Of a stretch of DNA of 64,000 nucleotides, positions 63,552-64,000 are shown in pieces. The stretch spans positions 1 through 64,000 of the forward strand of contig NZ_NKHF01000099.1 in the NCBI RefSeq assembly GCF_002744175.1, in the 5' to 3' direction. Below the pieces are notes generated by a model. It worked only from the letters and a program-made list of their open reading frames with translations. It made no database searches and was not told the DNA's origin. Position 1 is the stretch's first letter; each line of letters starts with the position of its first letter. The DNA is from Pseudoalteromonas piscicida. Lineage in GTDB: Bacteria; Pseudomonadota; Gammaproteobacteria; Enterobacterales; Alteromonadaceae. Made by a program: the position numbers and the translations under genes.

Positions 63552-64000
63552 TCACGCAGTTTTCACTTGGTCTTTACCATTATTTTTTGCTTGATATAGC
63601 GCGGTGTCAGCTGCTTGCATGAGTGCATCAAATGAGTGGTTTTTATTACTTGAAACCGCAACGCCAATACTCACTGTAATACTAATGGTAATGCCGTTCA
63701 CCTCTAGTTGATTATTACGGACGGCATTTAAGATTCGATTTGCTAACGCCACGGCATGTTCTACAGAGGCATCGGGTAAGAAAACAGCAAACTCCTCACC
63801 TCCTATGCGACTACTAAACTCTCCTTCCCTTACTTGCACTGTGAGCGTTTCACCCATCAACTGTATCACACTGTCACCGGTTGCATGTCCATATTGATCG
63901 TTGATTTGCTTGAAGTTATCCACATCCAGCATCAGCAGAGCAGATGAACGTCCCGCTCGCCCAGCATTAGCTAATAACGGACCACAAGTGCTAACAAAAC
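63552..64000 (-). CDS. GGDEF-domain diguanylate cyclase, C-terminal part (cut by window edge)
   Basis: The frame stays open to the window end, so the gene continues beyond 64000. At least 149 residues of a GGDEF domain are present, with MLDVDNFKQINDQYGHATGD (metal and substrate) and the signature GGEEF in SRIGGEEFAVF. It should make cyclic di-GMP. The inhibitory site five residues before the signature reads RxxE (REGE) instead of RxxD, so product inhibition may be weaker. The N-terminal sensory part is outside the window. Confidence 0.92.
   Translation of the reverse strand, partial: FVSTCGPLLANAGRAGRSSALLMLDVDNFKQINDQYGHATGDSVIQLMGETLTVQVREGEFSSRIGGEEFAVFLPDASVEHAVALANRILNAVRNNQLEVNGITISITVSIGVAVSSNKNHSFDALMQAADTALYQAKNNGKDQVKTA

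Noticed and set aside
1..64000. CRISPR array, tRNA or rRNA genes, intact insertion sequence, prophage
   Set aside because: No regularly spaced direct repeats, cloverleaf, rRNA segment, intact transposase or phage structural gene was seen.

Overview
The window reads as chromosomal DNA of a marine gammaproteobacterium, most likely Pseudoalteromonas or a close relative. This rests on moderate GC, ribosomal proteins of gammaproteobacterial type, a TorF-type porin, a YbdG-type mechanosensitive channel, biosynthetic SpeA beside SpeE, and small dispersed repeats. The genus is an inference from protein style, not from a search.

Layout. (1) 1-834 is gene-free and carries two small dispersed repeats. 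(2) 835-9358 (all minus) is the spc and alpha ribosomal cluster, rplN to rplQ, including rpmD and the short rpmJ gene. No S10 operon lies upstream of rplN: 9702-10541 is a polysaccharide deacetylase. (3) 10568-10814 is one small repeat apparently interrupted by another. (4) 10960-15243 is a duplicated two-gene cassette: a membrane Ser/Thr kinase with TPRs facing a convergent small DP-EP-like gene. Copy 1 has an intact kinase and a frameshifted small gene. Copy 2 has an intact small gene and only the kinase C-terminus. (5) 15477-21926 holds AsmA, an unassigned protein, a TorF-like porin, an aldo/keto reductase and PurT. (6) 22102-38722 is an NRPS operon: three synthetases with five modules (A-PCP-C-A-PCP / C-A-PCP-C-A-PCP / C-A-PCP-TE) and an MFS exporter. 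Hand-read specificity codes give Thr at position 2 and Val at position 5. The terminal thioesterase has Cys in place of the usual Ser. (7) 38748-44936 holds an FAH-family hydrolase, an ABC ATPase with a permease/M1-peptidase fusion, and a nitroreductase with the Glu-Tyr-Lys triad of iodotyrosine deiodinases. (8) 44955-50277 is an RND pump operon headed by a BigR/SqrR-like ArsR repressor, divergent from a DUF2892 membrane protein and a rhodanese. (9) 50518-54084 holds a membrane protein with an XRE regulator, an OmpA lipoprotein, a periplasmic binding protein and ChrA. (10) 54085-57021 is an accessory spot: about 0.95 kb of decayed coding DNA, then a tight three-gene module (P-loop NTPase, GNAT plus PUA-like protein, ASCH protein). 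(11) 57324-64000 holds an MscS channel whose last codons come from a dispersed repeat, two tandem acyltransferases, divergent speA and speE, and the C-terminal part of a GGDEF protein cut by the window edge.

The most noteworthy items are the NRPS with its Cys-thioesterase, the reciprocally decayed kinase cassettes, the P-loop/GNAT/ASCH module, the iodotyrosine-deiodinase-like protein, the persulfide-sensor-like control of an RND pump, and the two small repeat families. All domain and specificity statements come from reading motifs by eye; no alignment or search was run.
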